Shown here: piece after piece, positions 11,576-20,241 of the stretch
Position numbering within the stretch: position 1 is the first letter of the stretch
Layout: each line of letters begins with the position of its first letter
Source of the DNA: Corynebacterium glyciniphilum AJ 3170
Lineage (GTDB): Bacteria > Actinomycetota > Actinomycetes > Mycobacteriales > Mycobacteriaceae
Length of the DNA: 64,000 bases
Assembly: GCF_007673095.1 (NCBI RefSeq)
Contig: NZ_VDYZ01000004.1
Coordinates: forward strand, 1-64,000
Direction of reading: 5' to 3'
Position numbers and translations under genes: made by a program
The notes under the pieces: generated by a model
Told to the model about the DNA's origin: nothing
What the model saw: the letters and a program-made list of their open reading frames with translations, nothing else
The model's database searches: none

Positions 11576-11890
11576 ATGACTTCGCCTGCCGCTCCCGCCG
11601 CCCCGGCGGTCACTCCTGTGGAAGAGCAGCTTCCCGACTCCCTCACGGAGGCCAACCTTCCCTGGCAGTGCATCTGCTGGGATGACCCGGTGAACCTGAT
11701 GAGTTACGTGACCTATGTTTTCCAGACCGTCCTGGGGTACTCCAGGAAACGCGCGACCGAACTGATGATGAAGGTCCACAACGAGGGCAAGGCCATCGTC
11801 AGTTCCGGCGAACGTGACAAGGTCGAGGGAGACGTCAAGAAGCTGCAGACGGCTGGCCTGTGGGCCACCATGCAGCGGGCGGAAGGATGA
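11576..11890 (+). CDS. clpS: ATP-dependent Clp protease adaptor ClpS
   Basis: The 104-aa protein delivers N-end-rule substrates to the ClpC/ClpP protease. After a Pro/Ala-rich N-terminal tail, the fold core begins at [18 protein letters not shown]. The Asp-Asp-Pro-x-Asn-x-Met signature contacts the Clp N-domain and helps form the pocket for bulky N-terminal residues. The helix [13 protein letters not shown] and terminal Lys/Leu-rich segment are typical. Length is normal. It heads a plus-strand run (clpS, DUF2017, S58 peptidase, rhomboid) with tight spacing. Confidence 0.95.
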   Translation: MTSPAAPAAPAVTPVEEQLPDSLTEANLPWQCICWDDPVNLMSYVTYVFQTVLGYSRKRATELMMKVHNEGKAIVSSGERDKVEGDVKKLQTAGLWATMQRAEG

Positions 11891-11900
11891 CGGGCAGACC

Positions 11901-12524
11901 ATGAAACCGTGGGTGAAGAAGAAAGGCCTGGTGCGCGGCGTCAGGTACGTCACCGAGCTGGAGCCGATGGAGCGCGAGATGCTAGGCAACAGCGCCGCCA
12001 CCGTCGGGGAACTCCTCATCGGGCGGGCCCGGTCCGCACCGAAGGACGAGCTCGCCGAGATGACCGGCCTGCCGTCGGGACACACCGACGCCCCGAACGA
12101 CCCGGTACTCGCCGCCATGCTGCCGTCGTTCTTCCGGGACGGTGATGAAGAGGTCGACGGGGAAGCCGGTGTCTCGCGCCAGTTCAACGAGACCGACATC
12201 ATCAAGGGGAAGCTGACGAACCTGCGGTTGGTCAGCGATCTGCTCGGGCCGGACGGGTCGGTGCACGTCAGTCTCACCACCGAGCAGACCAGGTCCTGGC
12301 TCAGTGCCCTCACGGATATCCGTGCCTACCACCACGGTCGTCTCGAGCAGGAGCGCACCGCCCAGGCAGACGGTCCGGAAGGTTCGGACGGCTCGGACGG
12401 CTCGGACGGTTCCGGCCGCGCCGGGGAGATCGCGGCGACGGAGAACTACCTCGAATGGCTCGGGTACCACCAGGACAGCCTGCTCACGGCGATGGTCGGC
12501 CCGATGGACGTCCCTGATGAATGA
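11901..12524 (+). CDS. DUF2017 family protein
   Basis: The 207-aa protein has no known function. It matches the actinobacterial DUF2017 family by size, by an alpha-helical profile (ELEPMEREMLGN, LTNLRLVSDLLG, TTEQTRSWLSALTDIR) and by its constant place after clpS. A Gly-Ser-Asp linker of three 9-bp repeats (12381-12407) lies before the last helix. The ATG at 11901 is ten bases after the clpS stop; in-frame codons upstream overlap clpS. Its stop lies inside the next gene, an 8-base overlap that suggests coupling. Constant linkage to clpS suggests a role in protein turnover, by inference only. Confidence 0.85.
   Translation: MKPWVKKKGLVRGVRYVTELEPMEREMLGNSAATVGELLIGRARSAPKDELAEMTGLPSGHTDAPNDPVLAAMLPSFFRDGDEEVDGEAGVSRQFNETDIIKGKLTNLRLVSDLLGPDGSVHVSLTTEQTRSWLSALTDIRAYHHGRLEQERTAQADGPEGSDGSDGSDGSGRAGEIAATENYLEWLGYHQDSLLTAMVGPMDVPDE
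12381..12407 (+). repeat. Three 9-bp tandem repeats encoding Gly-Ser-Asp
   Basis: GGTTCGGAC followed by two copies of GGCTCGGAC. They are in frame within the DUF2017 gene, so copy-number changes would alter only linker length. Confidence 0.8.
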
Positions 12525-13578
12525 TGTGGTGAAGGAACCGGGGACGGACACGCTCCTCGACATTCCGGGACTGTTCCTGGGCCACGCCGAGGTCGACAGT
12601 TCCGGCGTGAGTGTCGTCGTGTGCCCGGACGGGGCGGTCGCGGCGGTGGACGTCCGAGGGGGAGGACCGGGAACCAGGGAGACCGACCTGCTTGCGCCGT
12701 CGAACACGGTGGAGTCCGTCCATGCCGTCGCCCTGTGCGGCGGCTCGGCGTTCGGTCTCGACGCCGCCGGTGGAGTGATGGCGGAACTGGAGGACCGCGG
12801 TATCGGCCTCCAGGTCCTGGGGGAGGCCGCCCCGTCCCTGATCGTGCCGATCGTCCCGGCCGCGGTGATCTTCGACCTGCCCGTCGGTGACCCCGGTTCC
12901 CGTCCGACCGCGGAGACGGGGCGACGGGCGGTTGCCGCCGCTCTCGGGGACGCCACCGCAGACGCGGCGGAGCCCGGCGGGGTACCGGCCGGAAACGTCG
13001 GTGCAGGTCTCGCCGCGACCGCCGGAGCCGTGAAAGGCGGCTTCGGTCAGGCCAGCGAAACCGTCCGGCTCTCCGACGGAGGCAGCGCGACCGTCGCCGC
13101 CGGGGTGGTCGCCAACCCCGCTGGTTCTGTCGTCGACCCGATGACGGGACGCCTCTGGGGTCGTGACGTACTACCGGATGACGTCCCTGAGCCGACGGCC
13201 GAGGGGCTGCAGGCGATCCTCGCCCGCGGCATCGGCGGAACCAAGATGACCCCGTCGGGACCGTCACCGTTGAACACGACCATCGGCGTCGTCGCCACCG
13301 ACGCCGGGGTGAACAAGCCCCAGGCAGAACGCCTCGCCATCGCCGCCCACGACGGCCTGGCGCGGGCCGTCCGTCCGTCACACCTGCCGATGGACGGTGA
13401 CACGTTCTTCGCCCTGGCACCGCGCGGGGCCCGTGCCGGCGTCGGCACCGACGACCTGGCGCTGCTCTGCGCAGCCGCGGCATCCTGCACCGAGCGCGCG
13501 CTCGTGCGTGCCGTCCTGGCCGCAGAGACCGCGTTCGACGTCCCCTCGTGGCGTGACATCATGACCGGAACCACCTGA
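12517..13578 (+). CDS. P1/S58-family (DmpA/ThnT-like) self-cleaving peptidase
   Basis: The 353-aa protein belongs to the Ntn-type S58 family, whose members cut themselves into two chains and act as aminopeptidases or on beta-peptides. Family hallmarks are the GHAEV opening, DVRGGGPGTRETDLL, ALCGGSAFGLDAAGGV and GNVGAGLAATAGAVKGG. The expected self-cleavage point is before Thr254 in PLNTTIGVVAT; Asn253-Thr254 resembles the Asn-Thr bond cut in ThnT rather than the Gly-Ser bond of DmpA. The ATG at 12517 overlaps the DUF2017 stop. No signal peptide is visible, so it is probably cytoplasmic. The natural substrate is unknown. Confidence 0.85.
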   Translation: MNDVVKEPGTDTLLDIPGLFLGHAEVDSSGVSVVVCPDGAVAAVDVRGGGPGTRETDLLAPSNTVESVHAVALCGGSAFGLDAAGGVMAELEDRGIGLQVLGEAAPSLIVPIVPAAVIFDLPVGDPGSRPTAETGRRAVAAALGDATADAAEPGGVPAGNVGAGLAATAGAVKGGFGQASETVRLSDGGSATVAAGVVANPAGSVVDPMTGRLWGRDVLPDDVPEPTAEGLQAILARGIGGTKMTPSGPSPLNTTIGVVATDAGVNKPQAERLAIAAHDGLARAVRPSHLPMDGDTFFALAPRGARAGVGTDDLALLCAAAASCTERALVRAVLAAETAFDVPSWRDIMTGTT

Positions 13579-13586
13579 GGAGAATC

Positions 13587-14225
13587 ATGACCGGGACAAC
13601 ACCTGCGACATCTGGCAAGACCCGTTTCCGCGACCGTGGCAGGTTCGGCCAGGCCCTGGTCACCACCCTGGTGTTCCTCGCCGTGCTGTGGGCCGTCCAG
13701 ATCGTCAACTGGGCCTCCGGCAACCGTCTCGTCTCACTCGGCATTCACCCGCTGGACTTCTCCCACTTCTGGGGGATCCTCCCGGCGCCGTTCATCCACG
13801 TCAACTTCTCCCACCTGATCGCCAACACCCCGGCCGTCGCCGTCCTCCTCTTTCTCGTCGCCCTGTCGGGTCAGAAGGCGGTGTGGGCGTCCACGATCGT
13901 GACGACCATCGTCGCCGGCGTCGGAGTGTTCTTCTTCGGCGGTGAGAACACCGTGCATGTGGGGGCGTCCATCCTGATCTACGGGTGGGCGGTGTTCCTC
14001 GCCGTGCGCGGCTTCTTCACCCGCAGCATCCCCGAGGTCCTGCTGGGCATCGTGGTGATCGTGGTCTACGCCGGTCTGTTCTGGGGGATCCTGCCCAACC
14101 AGCCCGGAGTGAGCTGGCAGGGACACCTCTTCGGCGGAGTCGGCGGGGCGATGACAGCCTGGGGCGCGGGCCGTCCGGCGGCGAAGCAACGTCAACAGGC
14201 CAAAGCGGTGAACGCGAAGGCGTGA
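13587..14225 (+). CDS. Rhomboid-family intramembrane serine protease
   Basis: The 212-aa protein has about six membrane segments and a lysine/glutamine-rich C-terminal tail. Rhomboids cleave transmembrane helices within the membrane. The [11 protein letters not shown] segment matches the conserved HxNxxH region, Ser128 lies in [10 protein letters not shown] and His180 in GHLFGG, giving a possible Ser-His dyad. The serine context is Gly-Ala-Ser-Ile instead of the usual GxSG. The ribosome site GAGGAGA precedes the ATG, and the gap from the peptidase gene is 8 bases, so it is in the clpS operon. Confidence 0.88.
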   Translation: MTGTTPATSGKTRFRDRGRFGQALVTTLVFLAVLWAVQIVNWASGNRLVSLGIHPLDFSHFWGILPAPFIHVNFSHLIANTPAVAVLLFLVALSGQKAVWASTIVTTIVAGVGVFFFGGENTVHVGASILIYGWAVFLAVRGFFTRSIPEVLLGIVVIVVYAGLFWGILPNQPGVSWQGHLFGGVGGAMTAWGAGRPAAKQRQQAKAVNAKA

Positions 14226-14272
14226 CCGCCGACATCCTTTCGCCCGCTCCCTCCGGCTGGCGTCGGTCGCAC

Positions 14273-14278
14273 TAGAGT
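14273..14278 (+). promoter_or_regulatory. -10 box of murI (leaderless)
   Basis: TAGAGT, 8 bases before the murI ATG; no ribosome site. Confidence 0.6.
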
Positions 14279-14286
14279 CGGACGTC

Positions 14287-15138
14287 ATGAATGATGTTTC
14301 TCCGGCCTCTCCGGTCTCCTCCGAACCCGCCGCCACGGCACCCATCGGGATCTTCGACTCCGGGGTCGGCGGGTTGACCGTGGCACGTTCGATCGTCGAC
14401 CAGCTCCCCGGCGAGTCGGTGATCTACATCGGCGACACCGCCAACTCGCCCTACGGTGACAAACCCCTGGCCACCGTGCGGCAACTGGCCACGGCGATCG
14501 CCGACCAGCTGGTGGAGCGCGGCTGCAAGATGATCGTGGTCGCCTGCAACTCCGCCTCCGCCGCATTCCTGCGCGACGCCCGCGAACGCTATCCCGTCCC
14601 CGTGGTCGAAGTGATCCTGCCGGCGGTGCGCCGGGCGGTGTCGGTGACCCGGAACAACCGCATCGGGGTCATCGGGACCCAGGCCACCGTCACCTCCGGC
14701 GCCTACCAGGACCTGTTCGCCGCGAGCCCGAACGTGGAGGTCGTCGCCCAGGCGTGCCCGCAGTTCGTCCCCTTCATCGAACGTGGCATCACCTCCGGGC
14801 GTCAGCTGCTGGGGTTGGCGGAAACCTACCTGGAGCCGTTGAAGGACGCCGGGGTGGACACCGTCGTTCTCGGATGCACGCACTACCCGCTGCTGACCGG
14901 CGTGATTCAGCTGGTCATGGGGGACGACGTCACCCTGGTCTCCTCGGCCGAGGAGACCGCGAAGATGGTGTACCGCACCCTGTCGGAGAAGTGCCTTCTC
15001 GCCGAACCCGACCCGGGCGCGGCCCCGGAGCTGACGTTCGAGTCCACCGGAGACCCGGCTCGTTTCGCCAGCCTGGCCTCCCGGTTCCTGGGCCCGTCGG
15101 TGGCCGGTGTCAGCAGGATCCCGGAGATGCTGCGTTAG
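14287..15138 (+). CDS. murI: Glutamate racemase
   Basis: The 283-aa cytoplasmic enzyme converts L- to D-glutamate for peptidoglycan. The N-terminal [12 protein letters not shown] motif, the first catalytic Cys87 in VACNSAS and the second Cys197 in GCTHYPLL are all present. The first 17 residues are a Ser/Pro/Ala-rich extension. A TAGAGT box 8 bases before the ATG suggests its own leaderless transcript in addition to read-through from the clpS operon. Downstream genes cpdA-like, rph and rdgB follow on the same strand. Confidence 0.96.
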   Translation: MNDVSPASPVSSEPAATAPIGIFDSGVGGLTVARSIVDQLPGESVIYIGDTANSPYGDKPLATVRQLATAIADQLVERGCKMIVVACNSASAAFLRDARERYPVPVVEVILPAVRRAVSVTRNNRIGVIGTQATVTSGAYQDLFAASPNVEVVAQACPQFVPFIERGITSGRQLLGLAETYLEPLKDAGVDTVVLGCTHYPLLTGVIQLVMGDDVTLVSSAEETAKMVYRTLSEKCLLAEPDPGAAPELTFESTGDPARFASLASRFLGPSVAGVSRIPEMLR

Positions 15139-15224
15139 GGGAACTGTGCCGGGCGAAACTGGGGAGAATCACGGAAAACCACGGAGAATCACTGCCTGAC
15201 TCCCAGTTTCCGGCATGGGTCATG

Positions 15225-15231
15225 TAACAAT
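15225..15231 (+). promoter_or_regulatory. Candidate extended -10 of the MBL hydrolase gene
   Basis: TGTAACAAT lies with its last base 7 bases before the ATG at 15239. It is AT-rich against a GC-rich background and fits a leaderless start, though the six-base match to TAnnnT is imperfect. Confidence 0.4.
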
Positions 15232-15238
15232 ATCTGTC

Positions 15239-16066
15239 ATGGACATGACCATTCTGGGATGCTCCGGGAGCCTTTCCGCTCCTGACAACCCCGCCTCCGG
15301 CTATCTTCTGCGGATGGCGGACGGGCGGGAGATCCTCATGGATATGGGTCCGGGGGTGCTCGCGCAGCTCGAGTCCCTGGGGGACCCGGGCAACGTCGAC
15401 GTCATCTTCTCCCACCTGCACCCCGACCACTGTTCGGATTTCCCGTCCCTCGTGGTCTGGCAGCGTTTCCACCCCACACAGGCTGCAGCGTCCCGGCACG
15501 CGCTGCTGGGGCCGTCGATCTCCGCCCTGCACCTCGGACGCGCCTCGGCCGACCACCCGTCCCAGGTCGACGACTTCTCCGACATCCTGGACGTGCACTC
15601 CTGGCACGCACCTGCCCTGCAGGACGATCCGGTGGAGTTCGACGACACGTCGAAGGGGACGGTGTACCCCGCGCACCACATCGGCGCGACGGCCCTCTAC
15701 GCCGCACCGGCGGTGCACCCGACCGAGTCCTACCTGATCCGGGTGGAGGAGCAGGACGGCTCCTCTCTGGTCTACAGCGGTGACACCGCCGCCACCGGCC
15801 ACCTTGCGGCACTGGCCGCCGGGGCGGACGTCCTGCTGTGTGAGGCGACCTGGGGGGAGCGCGACGACGGCAACAACCCGCCGCAGATGCACCTGTCCGG
15901 CGAAGAAGCAGGTCAGGCGGCGGCAGAGGCGGGCGTGGGTCGGCTGATCATCACCCACATCCCGCCGTGGGGTGATCCGGAGGGGGCGCTGCGTGGGGCA
16001 CGTCGGTACTACGACGGGCCGGTCGAGCTGGCCCGCCGCGGGATGACGGTCAGCGTCGGCAGCTAG
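15239..16066 (+). CDS. cpdA: MBL-fold metallohydrolase, probable class II cyclic-nucleotide phosphodiesterase CpdA
   Basis: The 275-aa protein has the metallo-beta-lactamase motif His59-Leu-His61-Pro-Asp63-His64, later Asp in [10 protein letters not shown] and His in ITHIPPW, so two metal ions can be bound. The opening [11 protein letters not shown] is typical of this subgroup. In C. glutamicum the murI-rph neighbour of this type is, to my recollection, the cAMP phosphodiesterase CpdA, which lowers cAMP for the regulator GlxR. The class II phosphodiesterase motif HxHxDH agrees. Without comparison another small phosphodiester substrate stays possible. The in-frame ATG at 15215 is rejected because 15239 directly follows a promoter-like box. 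Confidence 0.8.
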   Translation: MDMTILGCSGSLSAPDNPASGYLLRMADGREILMDMGPGVLAQLESLGDPGNVDVIFSHLHPDHCSDFPSLVVWQRFHPTQAAASRHALLGPSISALHLGRASADHPSQVDDFSDILDVHSWHAPALQDDPVEFDDTSKGTVYPAHHIGATALYAAPAVHPTESYLIRVEEQDGSSLVYSGDTAATGHLAALAAGADVLLCEATWGERDDGNNPPQMHLSGEEAGQAAAEAGVGRLIITHIPPWGDPEGALRGARRYYDGPVELARRGMTVSVGS

Positions 16067-16069
16067 ACT
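16064..16069 (+). promoter_or_regulatory. -10 box of rph (leaderless), overlapping the preceding stop codon
   Basis: TAGACT ends 8 bases before the rph ATG. Its first three bases are the TAG stop of the upstream hydrolase gene. Confidence 0.6.
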
Positions 16070-16077
16070 GGCGAAGC

Positions 16078-16866
16078 ATGAGTGCTTCTGAACCGTCTGT
16101 ACCGTCCGTACCGAACGTGAACTTCACCCGTGCCGACGGCCGCGCCGTCGACCAGCTGAGGAACGTCCGCATCACCCGCGGCTTCACCACCAACCCCGCA
16201 GGCAGCGTCCTCGTCGAATTCGGTGACACCCGCGTGATGTGTACCGCCAGCGTCTCGGAGGGGGTGCCGCGGTTCAAGCGGGACTCCGGTGAGGGCTGGC
16301 TGACCGCCGAATACGCCATGCTGCCGTCCGCCACCGCAGACCGAATGCAGCGCGAATCGGTGAAGGGCAAGGTCAAGGGCCGCACCCAGGAGATCTCCCG
16401 ACTGGTGGGACGCTCGTTGCGCGCGGCGGTGGATCTGCGGACCCTCGGGGAGAACACCGTGAACATCGACTGCGATGTGCTGCAGGCCGACGGTGGTACC
16501 CGTACCGCGTCGATCACCGGCGCCTACGTGGCGTTGGCCGACGCCCTGTCGGTGCTGCAGCAGCGCGGCGTGGTCCCGGGCGAGCCGTTGCTCGACCCCG
16601 TCGCCGCTGTCTCCGTCGGCATCATCGACGGTGTGGGGTGCCTGGACCTGCCCTATGAGGAGGACAGTCGTGCCGATGTGGACATGAACGTCGTGATGAC
16701 CGAGGAGGGTCATTTCGTGGAGATCCAGGGCACCGGCGAGAACGCAGAGTTCAGCCGGGACGAGTTGTCCGTGATGCTGGACCTGGCAGAAGGCGGTCTG
16801 CGGGATCTGACCGCGCTGCAGCGTAAGGCGCTCGCCGCTGATCTGGGACAGGCGGTGACACTGTGA
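16078..16866 (+). CDS. rph: Ribonuclease PH
   Basis: The 262-aa phosphorolytic exoribonuclease trims tRNA 3' ends and forms hexamers. Visible hallmarks are RADGR near the N-terminus, the arginine-rich [19 protein letters not shown] helix, [25 protein letters not shown] with the phosphate-site GGTRT, and [17 protein letters not shown]. It is preceded by a leaderless-type -10 box and overlaps rdgB by the GTGA arrangement, so the two are translationally coupled. Confidence 0.96.
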   Translation: MSASEPSVPSVPNVNFTRADGRAVDQLRNVRITRGFTTNPAGSVLVEFGDTRVMCTASVSEGVPRFKRDSGEGWLTAEYAMLPSATADRMQRESVKGKVKGRTQEISRLVGRSLRAAVDLRTLGENTVNIDCDVLQADGGTRTASITGAYVALADALSVLQQRGVVPGEPLLDPVAAVSVGIIDGVGCLDLPYEEDSRADVDMNVVMTEEGHFVEIQGTGENAEFSRDELSVMLDLAEGGLRDLTALQRKALAADLGQAVTL

Positions 16867-17513
16867 GCATGAAGGTCCTGGTTGCGTCACGCAACGCCAA
16901 GAAACTCGCTGAACTGCACCGCGTGCTTGAGGCCGCGGGTGTCGACGGTATCGAACTGTTGAGCCTGCGCGACGTCGAGGACTACCCGGAGACCCCGGAG
17001 ACAGGTGCCACATTCGAGGAGAACGCACTGATCAAGGCCCGGGACGGGGTCCGGAACACCGGACTGCCCACCGTCGCCGACGATTCCGGACTGTGCGTCG
17101 ACGCCCTCAACGGGATGCCGGGGGTGCTCTCGGCCCGGTGGTCCGGCAGCCACGACACCGGGGACGGTTCGACGGATGAGGCGAACAACCGTCTGCTGCT
17201 CGGCCAGACCGCGGACGTGCCGGACGAGCGGCGGGGAGCGGGCTTCGTCTCCGCCTGCGCCCTGGTGGTCCCCGCCGACATGGCAGGACGGCTCGACGGC
17301 GAGGAAGAGGTCACGGTTCGCGGTGTGTGGCGGGGGATGCTGCTGCGCGAGCCGCGGGGCGACAACGGATTCGGTTATGACCCGTTGTTCTCCCCGGACG
17401 AGGAACCGCAGAAGTCCTCCGCCGAGTTGACCCCGGAGCGCAAGGACGAGTTGTCCCACCGCGGCCGTGCCCTGGCGGAACTCGTGCCGTACCTGACGGC
17501 GCTGCGTGGCTGA
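16863..17513 (+). CDS. rdgB: XTP/dITP pyrophosphatase (Ham1/RdgB)
   Basis: The 216-aa enzyme removes ITP, XTP and their deoxy forms from the nucleotide pool. Motifs: [12 protein letters not shown] (SxNxxK type) at the N-terminus, [25 protein letters not shown], and [10 protein letters not shown] near the C-terminus, followed by SHRGRAL. An acidic insert ([16 protein letters not shown]) is slightly longer than in E. coli RdgB. The GTG start overlaps the rph stop; an ATG two codons later is an alternative. Confidence 0.95.
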   Translation: MSMKVLVASRNAKKLAELHRVLEAAGVDGIELLSLRDVEDYPETPETGATFEENALIKARDGVRNTGLPTVADDSGLCVDALNGMPGVLSARWSGSHDTGDGSTDEANNRLLLGQTADVPDERRGAGFVSACALVVPADMAGRLDGEEEVTVRGVWRGMLLREPRGDNGFGYDPLFSPDEEPQKSSAELTPERKDELSHRGRALAELVPYLTALRG

Positions 17514-17547
17514 CTCCGGCTGACACCGGCTGACACCGGCCGACACA
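17508..17547 (+). repeat. Four 10-bp tandem repeats at the end of rdgB
   Basis: GGCTGACTCC, then two GGCTGACACC, then a diverged GGCCGACACA. The first copy contains the rdgB stop. Repeat slippage would add TGA stops only, so it is neutral for rdgB. Confidence 0.75.
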
Positions 17548-17643
17548 GACTGGTACCGCGGACTTCGCGGTAGGGTGGTGGGGACAACAGCATCCCGAGA
17601 GCGTCGCAAGAACCCGCCACTACCCGGAAGGAACCGTGAGACC

Positions 17644-19014
17644 GTGCCCGTGACCGTCGAACCCGCTGAGATCGTCGCAGAGACAGCGCTTGACCGGGAG
17701 TGGCTCACCAGCCTGTACAAGGAGTTCCACCGGCGTCCCGAACTCTCCGGCGCCGAAGAGTGGACCGCGGGACGTATCGCCGAGGAACTGGGGCGCTTCA
17801 ACGACTGGGAGGTCACCACCGGCATCGGTGGGCACGGCATCACCGCCGTCCTGCGTAACGGCGAGGGACCCACGGTGCTCTTCCGCTCCGATTTCGACGG
17901 GCTGCCGGTCGCGGAGAACACCGGCGTCGACTACGCCTCCACTCACGCGCAGCTGGATGCCCAGGGCCAACGAGTGCCCACCATGCACGCCTGCGGGCAC
18001 GACGCGCACACCTCCAGCGCCCTCGGCGCCCTTTCGATCATCGACGCCTCCCGCGAGAAATGGCAGGGGACGGTGATCTTCCTGTTCCAGCCCGCCGAGG
18101 AGGCCTCCATCGGTGCCCACGGCATGGTCAGTGACGGGCTGCGGTCCATCGTCCCGCGTCCCGACGTCTGTCTCGGTCAGCATGTGGTCCCCGGTCCCTC
18201 CGGCCAGGTGTACACCGCTCCGGGGCCGGTGTTGACCAGCTCCACGACCATCGAGATCACCCTGTTCGGCAGGGGCGCGCATGCCTCGATGCCGCACCGC
18301 GCGGTGGATCCGGTGGTGCTCGCCGCGTCGGTGGTGATGAAGCTGCAGACCGTGGTGTCGCGTGAGCTGCCGCCAGGGAAGTTCGCCGTGGTCACAGTGG
18401 CCTCCGTGGAGGCGGGGAAGGCGAACAACGTCATCCCGGATTCGGCGCGTCTGGCCTTGAGCTGCCGCTTCTACGAGGAATCGGTACGCACCCGGGCGGT
18501 GGACGCCATCAAACGGATCGTGCGTTCCGAAGCTGCCGCAGCCGGTTGTGAGCGCGAGCCGGAGTTCCGTTTCCTCGGCCTGCTGGCAGCCACGGACAAT
18601 GACAGCACCGCCTATGCGGTGGTGCGACCCCATTTTGACCGGTTCTTCGGGGAACAGTCCCACGAGATGGAACCCTGGACCGCGTCAGAGGACTTCTCCG
18701 TGATCCCGCGGGCGTTCAATGCGCCGTACCTGTTCTGGACGGTGGGGATCACGCCATTGAAGCAGTGGCGGCGTGCTGAGGCGGCGGACCGCCTGGACAT
18801 CGACATCCCGACCAACCACAACCCCGGGTTCCTCCCGGATCTGTCGACACTGCCGGTGACGACACAGGCCGCCGCATTGGCGGTCCTGGGGTGTCTGACC
18901 CATGAGTGGCCGGAGGCACCGGCCGGATGGTCACCGGACACGGGGGCGGAGGCCACCGACATCGACGCCGCAGCGGTGCGACGGGCGAAAGTCGAGACCT
19001 CGCAGGCGGACTGA
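17644..19014 (+). CDS. M20-family amidohydrolase / metallopeptidase
   Basis: The 456-aa protein is of the HipO/AmhX type that hydrolyses N-acyl-amino acids or related amides with two metals. Visible sites: RSDFDGLPVAENTG, the Cys/His cluster MHACGHDAH (His115, Cys117, His119), FQPAEEASIGAHGMV with the catalytic Glu pair, and GQHVVPGPSG. A dimerisation domain follows and the C-terminal NHNPGFLPD is conserved. I prefer GTG 17644 after the GGAAGGA site at 17626; GTG 17650 is possible. A TAGGGT hexamer near 17572 could be its -10 box. Substrate is unknown. Confidence 0.85.
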   Translation: MPVTVEPAEIVAETALDREWLTSLYKEFHRRPELSGAEEWTAGRIAEELGRFNDWEVTTGIGGHGITAVLRNGEGPTVLFRSDFDGLPVAENTGVDYASTHAQLDAQGQRVPTMHACGHDAHTSSALGALSIIDASREKWQGTVIFLFQPAEEASIGAHGMVSDGLRSIVPRPDVCLGQHVVPGPSGQVYTAPGPVLTSSTTIEITLFGRGAHASMPHRAVDPVVLAASVVMKLQTVVSRELPPGKFAVVTVASVEAGKANNVIPDSARLALSCRFYEESVRTRAVDAIKRIVRSEAAAAGCEREPEFRFLGLLAATDNDSTAYAVVRPHFDRFFGEQSHEMEPWTASEDFSVIPRAFNAPYLFWTVGITPLKQWRRAEAADRLDIDIPTNHNPGFLPDLSTLPVTTQAAALAVLGCLTHEWPEAPAGWSPDTGAEATDIDAAAVRRAKVETSQAD

Positions 19015-19045
19015 ACCGGAGCCCGACCCAAGGGGCCGCTGTCGG

Positions 19046-19420
19046 CTACCGCTCGAGGCCGAACGTCTCGATGACCTCGTTGCGGCGGCGACGCTCCAGC
19101 ACGAAGGACAGTACAGGGATCACGCCGGCGAGGATGGTGGTCACCCACTTCACCGGTGCCCACCGGGCCTTGACCCCCAGGTCCAGGCAGGTAGCGCAGT
19201 AGATCAGGAAGATCCATCCGTGGACGATGGCCACGACGGAGAACCACCCCGGGGCCTCGATGTCCATCGGCGGGAAGACGAGGTACTTGAGGATCATCTC
19301 CGCGCACAGGAAGAGCAGGAACAGACCCGTGATGTAGGCCAGGACCGAGTAGCGGGTCAGGGCTCCTTTGACCCGGCGCTGGCGCTCAGGGGTCACCGGG
19401 ATAGTGGTCGGGGTGGTCAT
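19046..19420 (-). CDS. DUF3817 small membrane protein
   Basis: The 124-aa protein has about three membrane helices (YSVLAYITGLFLLFLCAEMILKY, then VVAIVHGWIFLIYCATCLDL, then WVTTILAGVIPVLSFVLE) and a positively charged C-terminus. The pattern matches DUF3817, a family of unknown function common in actinobacteria. It follows the next upstream gene by 8 bases on the minus strand, so the two are likely co-transcribed. Confidence 0.8.
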   Translation of the reverse strand: MTTPTTIPVTPERQRRVKGALTRYSVLAYITGLFLLFLCAEMILKYLVFPPMDIEAPGWFSVVAIVHGWIFLIYCATCLDLGVKARWAPVKWVTTILAGVIPVLSFVLERRRRNEVIETFGLER

Positions 19421-19428
19421 CGGTGTTC

Positions 19429-19902
19429 TCAGTCCGTCCTTGCTGTGTAGTCGTCTGCTGATGCCCGGTCCTGGTGTGCCTGCCGGGCCTGGCGACGCCG
19501 GTCATCCTCGAAGTATTCGCGGGCCTCGGCGCTGGTGTCACGCGTCGGGAGAATGTCGTCCGGGATCTCGCGGGGTGCCGAGTCCGAGGAGACGTCGGGG
19601 GCGGCAGGGGCGGTGTCCCCGGCTGCCCTGTCGCGCTCGTACTCCATGTACCTGCGGTAGGCGAAGATGAAGAACAGGCCGAAGATCGGCCACTGCAGTG
19701 CGTACCCCAGGTTCTGGTAGGAGCCGTCCCCGCTGGACCACCGGCCCCACTGCCACCATGCGAGACAGAGGGTGGCTACGACGGCGAGTGCGAGAAAGAG
19801 CAGCTGAACCACCCGGACCCGCAGCGACTGCGGCTGCCGGGATCCGGTGGACGTCGGCGTGTTCGTGGTTCCGGAGGAGTCATCGGGCACGGGATCAGGC
19901 AC
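19429..19902 (-). CDS. Uncharacterised two-helix membrane protein, acidic C-terminal tail
   Basis: The 157-aa protein has two membrane helices (VVQLLFLALAVVATLCLAWWQW and YALQWPIFGLFFIFAYRRYM) joined by a short loop, then a charged tail rich in Asp, Arg and Gln. I do not recognise a functional domain. The frame is open back to ATG 19977, but I take GTG 19902: upstream codons lose the strong GC third-position bias, and TACCCT ends 7 bases before this GTG, the leaderless pattern seen widely in this window. It is followed by the DUF3817 gene. Confidence 0.7.
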   Translation of the reverse strand: MPDPVPDDSSGTTNTPTSTGSRQPQSLRVRVVQLLFLALAVVATLCLAWWQWGRWSSGDGSYQNLGYALQWPIFGLFFIFAYRRYMEYERDRAAGDTAPAAPDVSSDSAPREIPDDILPTRDTSAEAREYFEDDRRRQARQAHQDRASADDYTARTD

Positions 19903-19909
19903 AGGTTCC

Positions 19910-19915
19910 AGGGTA
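19910..19915 (-). promoter_or_regulatory. -10 box for the two-helix membrane gene
   Basis: TACCCT on the minus strand, 7 bases before GTG 19902. Confidence 0.45.
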
Positions 19916-19992
19916 CCCCTGGTGGTGCTGCTACCATAACCCGGAGCAGCCGGTAGTCCGGCTGCGGCGACGGCCACGGGGTGGCCGTCCGA

Positions 19993-20080
19993 GCGTCCGT
20001 GGCGGAATTGGCAGACGCGCCAGGTTTAGGTCCTGGTGTCCTTGACGGATGTAGGGGTTCGAGTCCCCTCGGACGCACCA
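19993..20080 (+). tRNA. tRNA-Leu (anticodon TAG)
   Basis: The acceptor arms GCGTCCG and CGGACGC pair, the anticodon loop TTTAGGT reads TAG, a long variable arm typical of leucine tRNAs is present, the T-loop is TTCGAGT, and CCA is encoded at 20078-20080. Confidence 0.97.
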
Positions 20081-20241
20081 CAGGGGGAACGTCGCGCGCC
20101 ACGCCCCGGGGGCCAGCACCGTCACCAGTCCAGCCAGGGACGTCCGCTGTCTCCGACCGGACACGTATGCCTTGACCCCCGTGAACAACCCAGATCGACC
20201 CCGACTGACCTGTCACCGACACCCTTTCGAAAGGAGTGACC

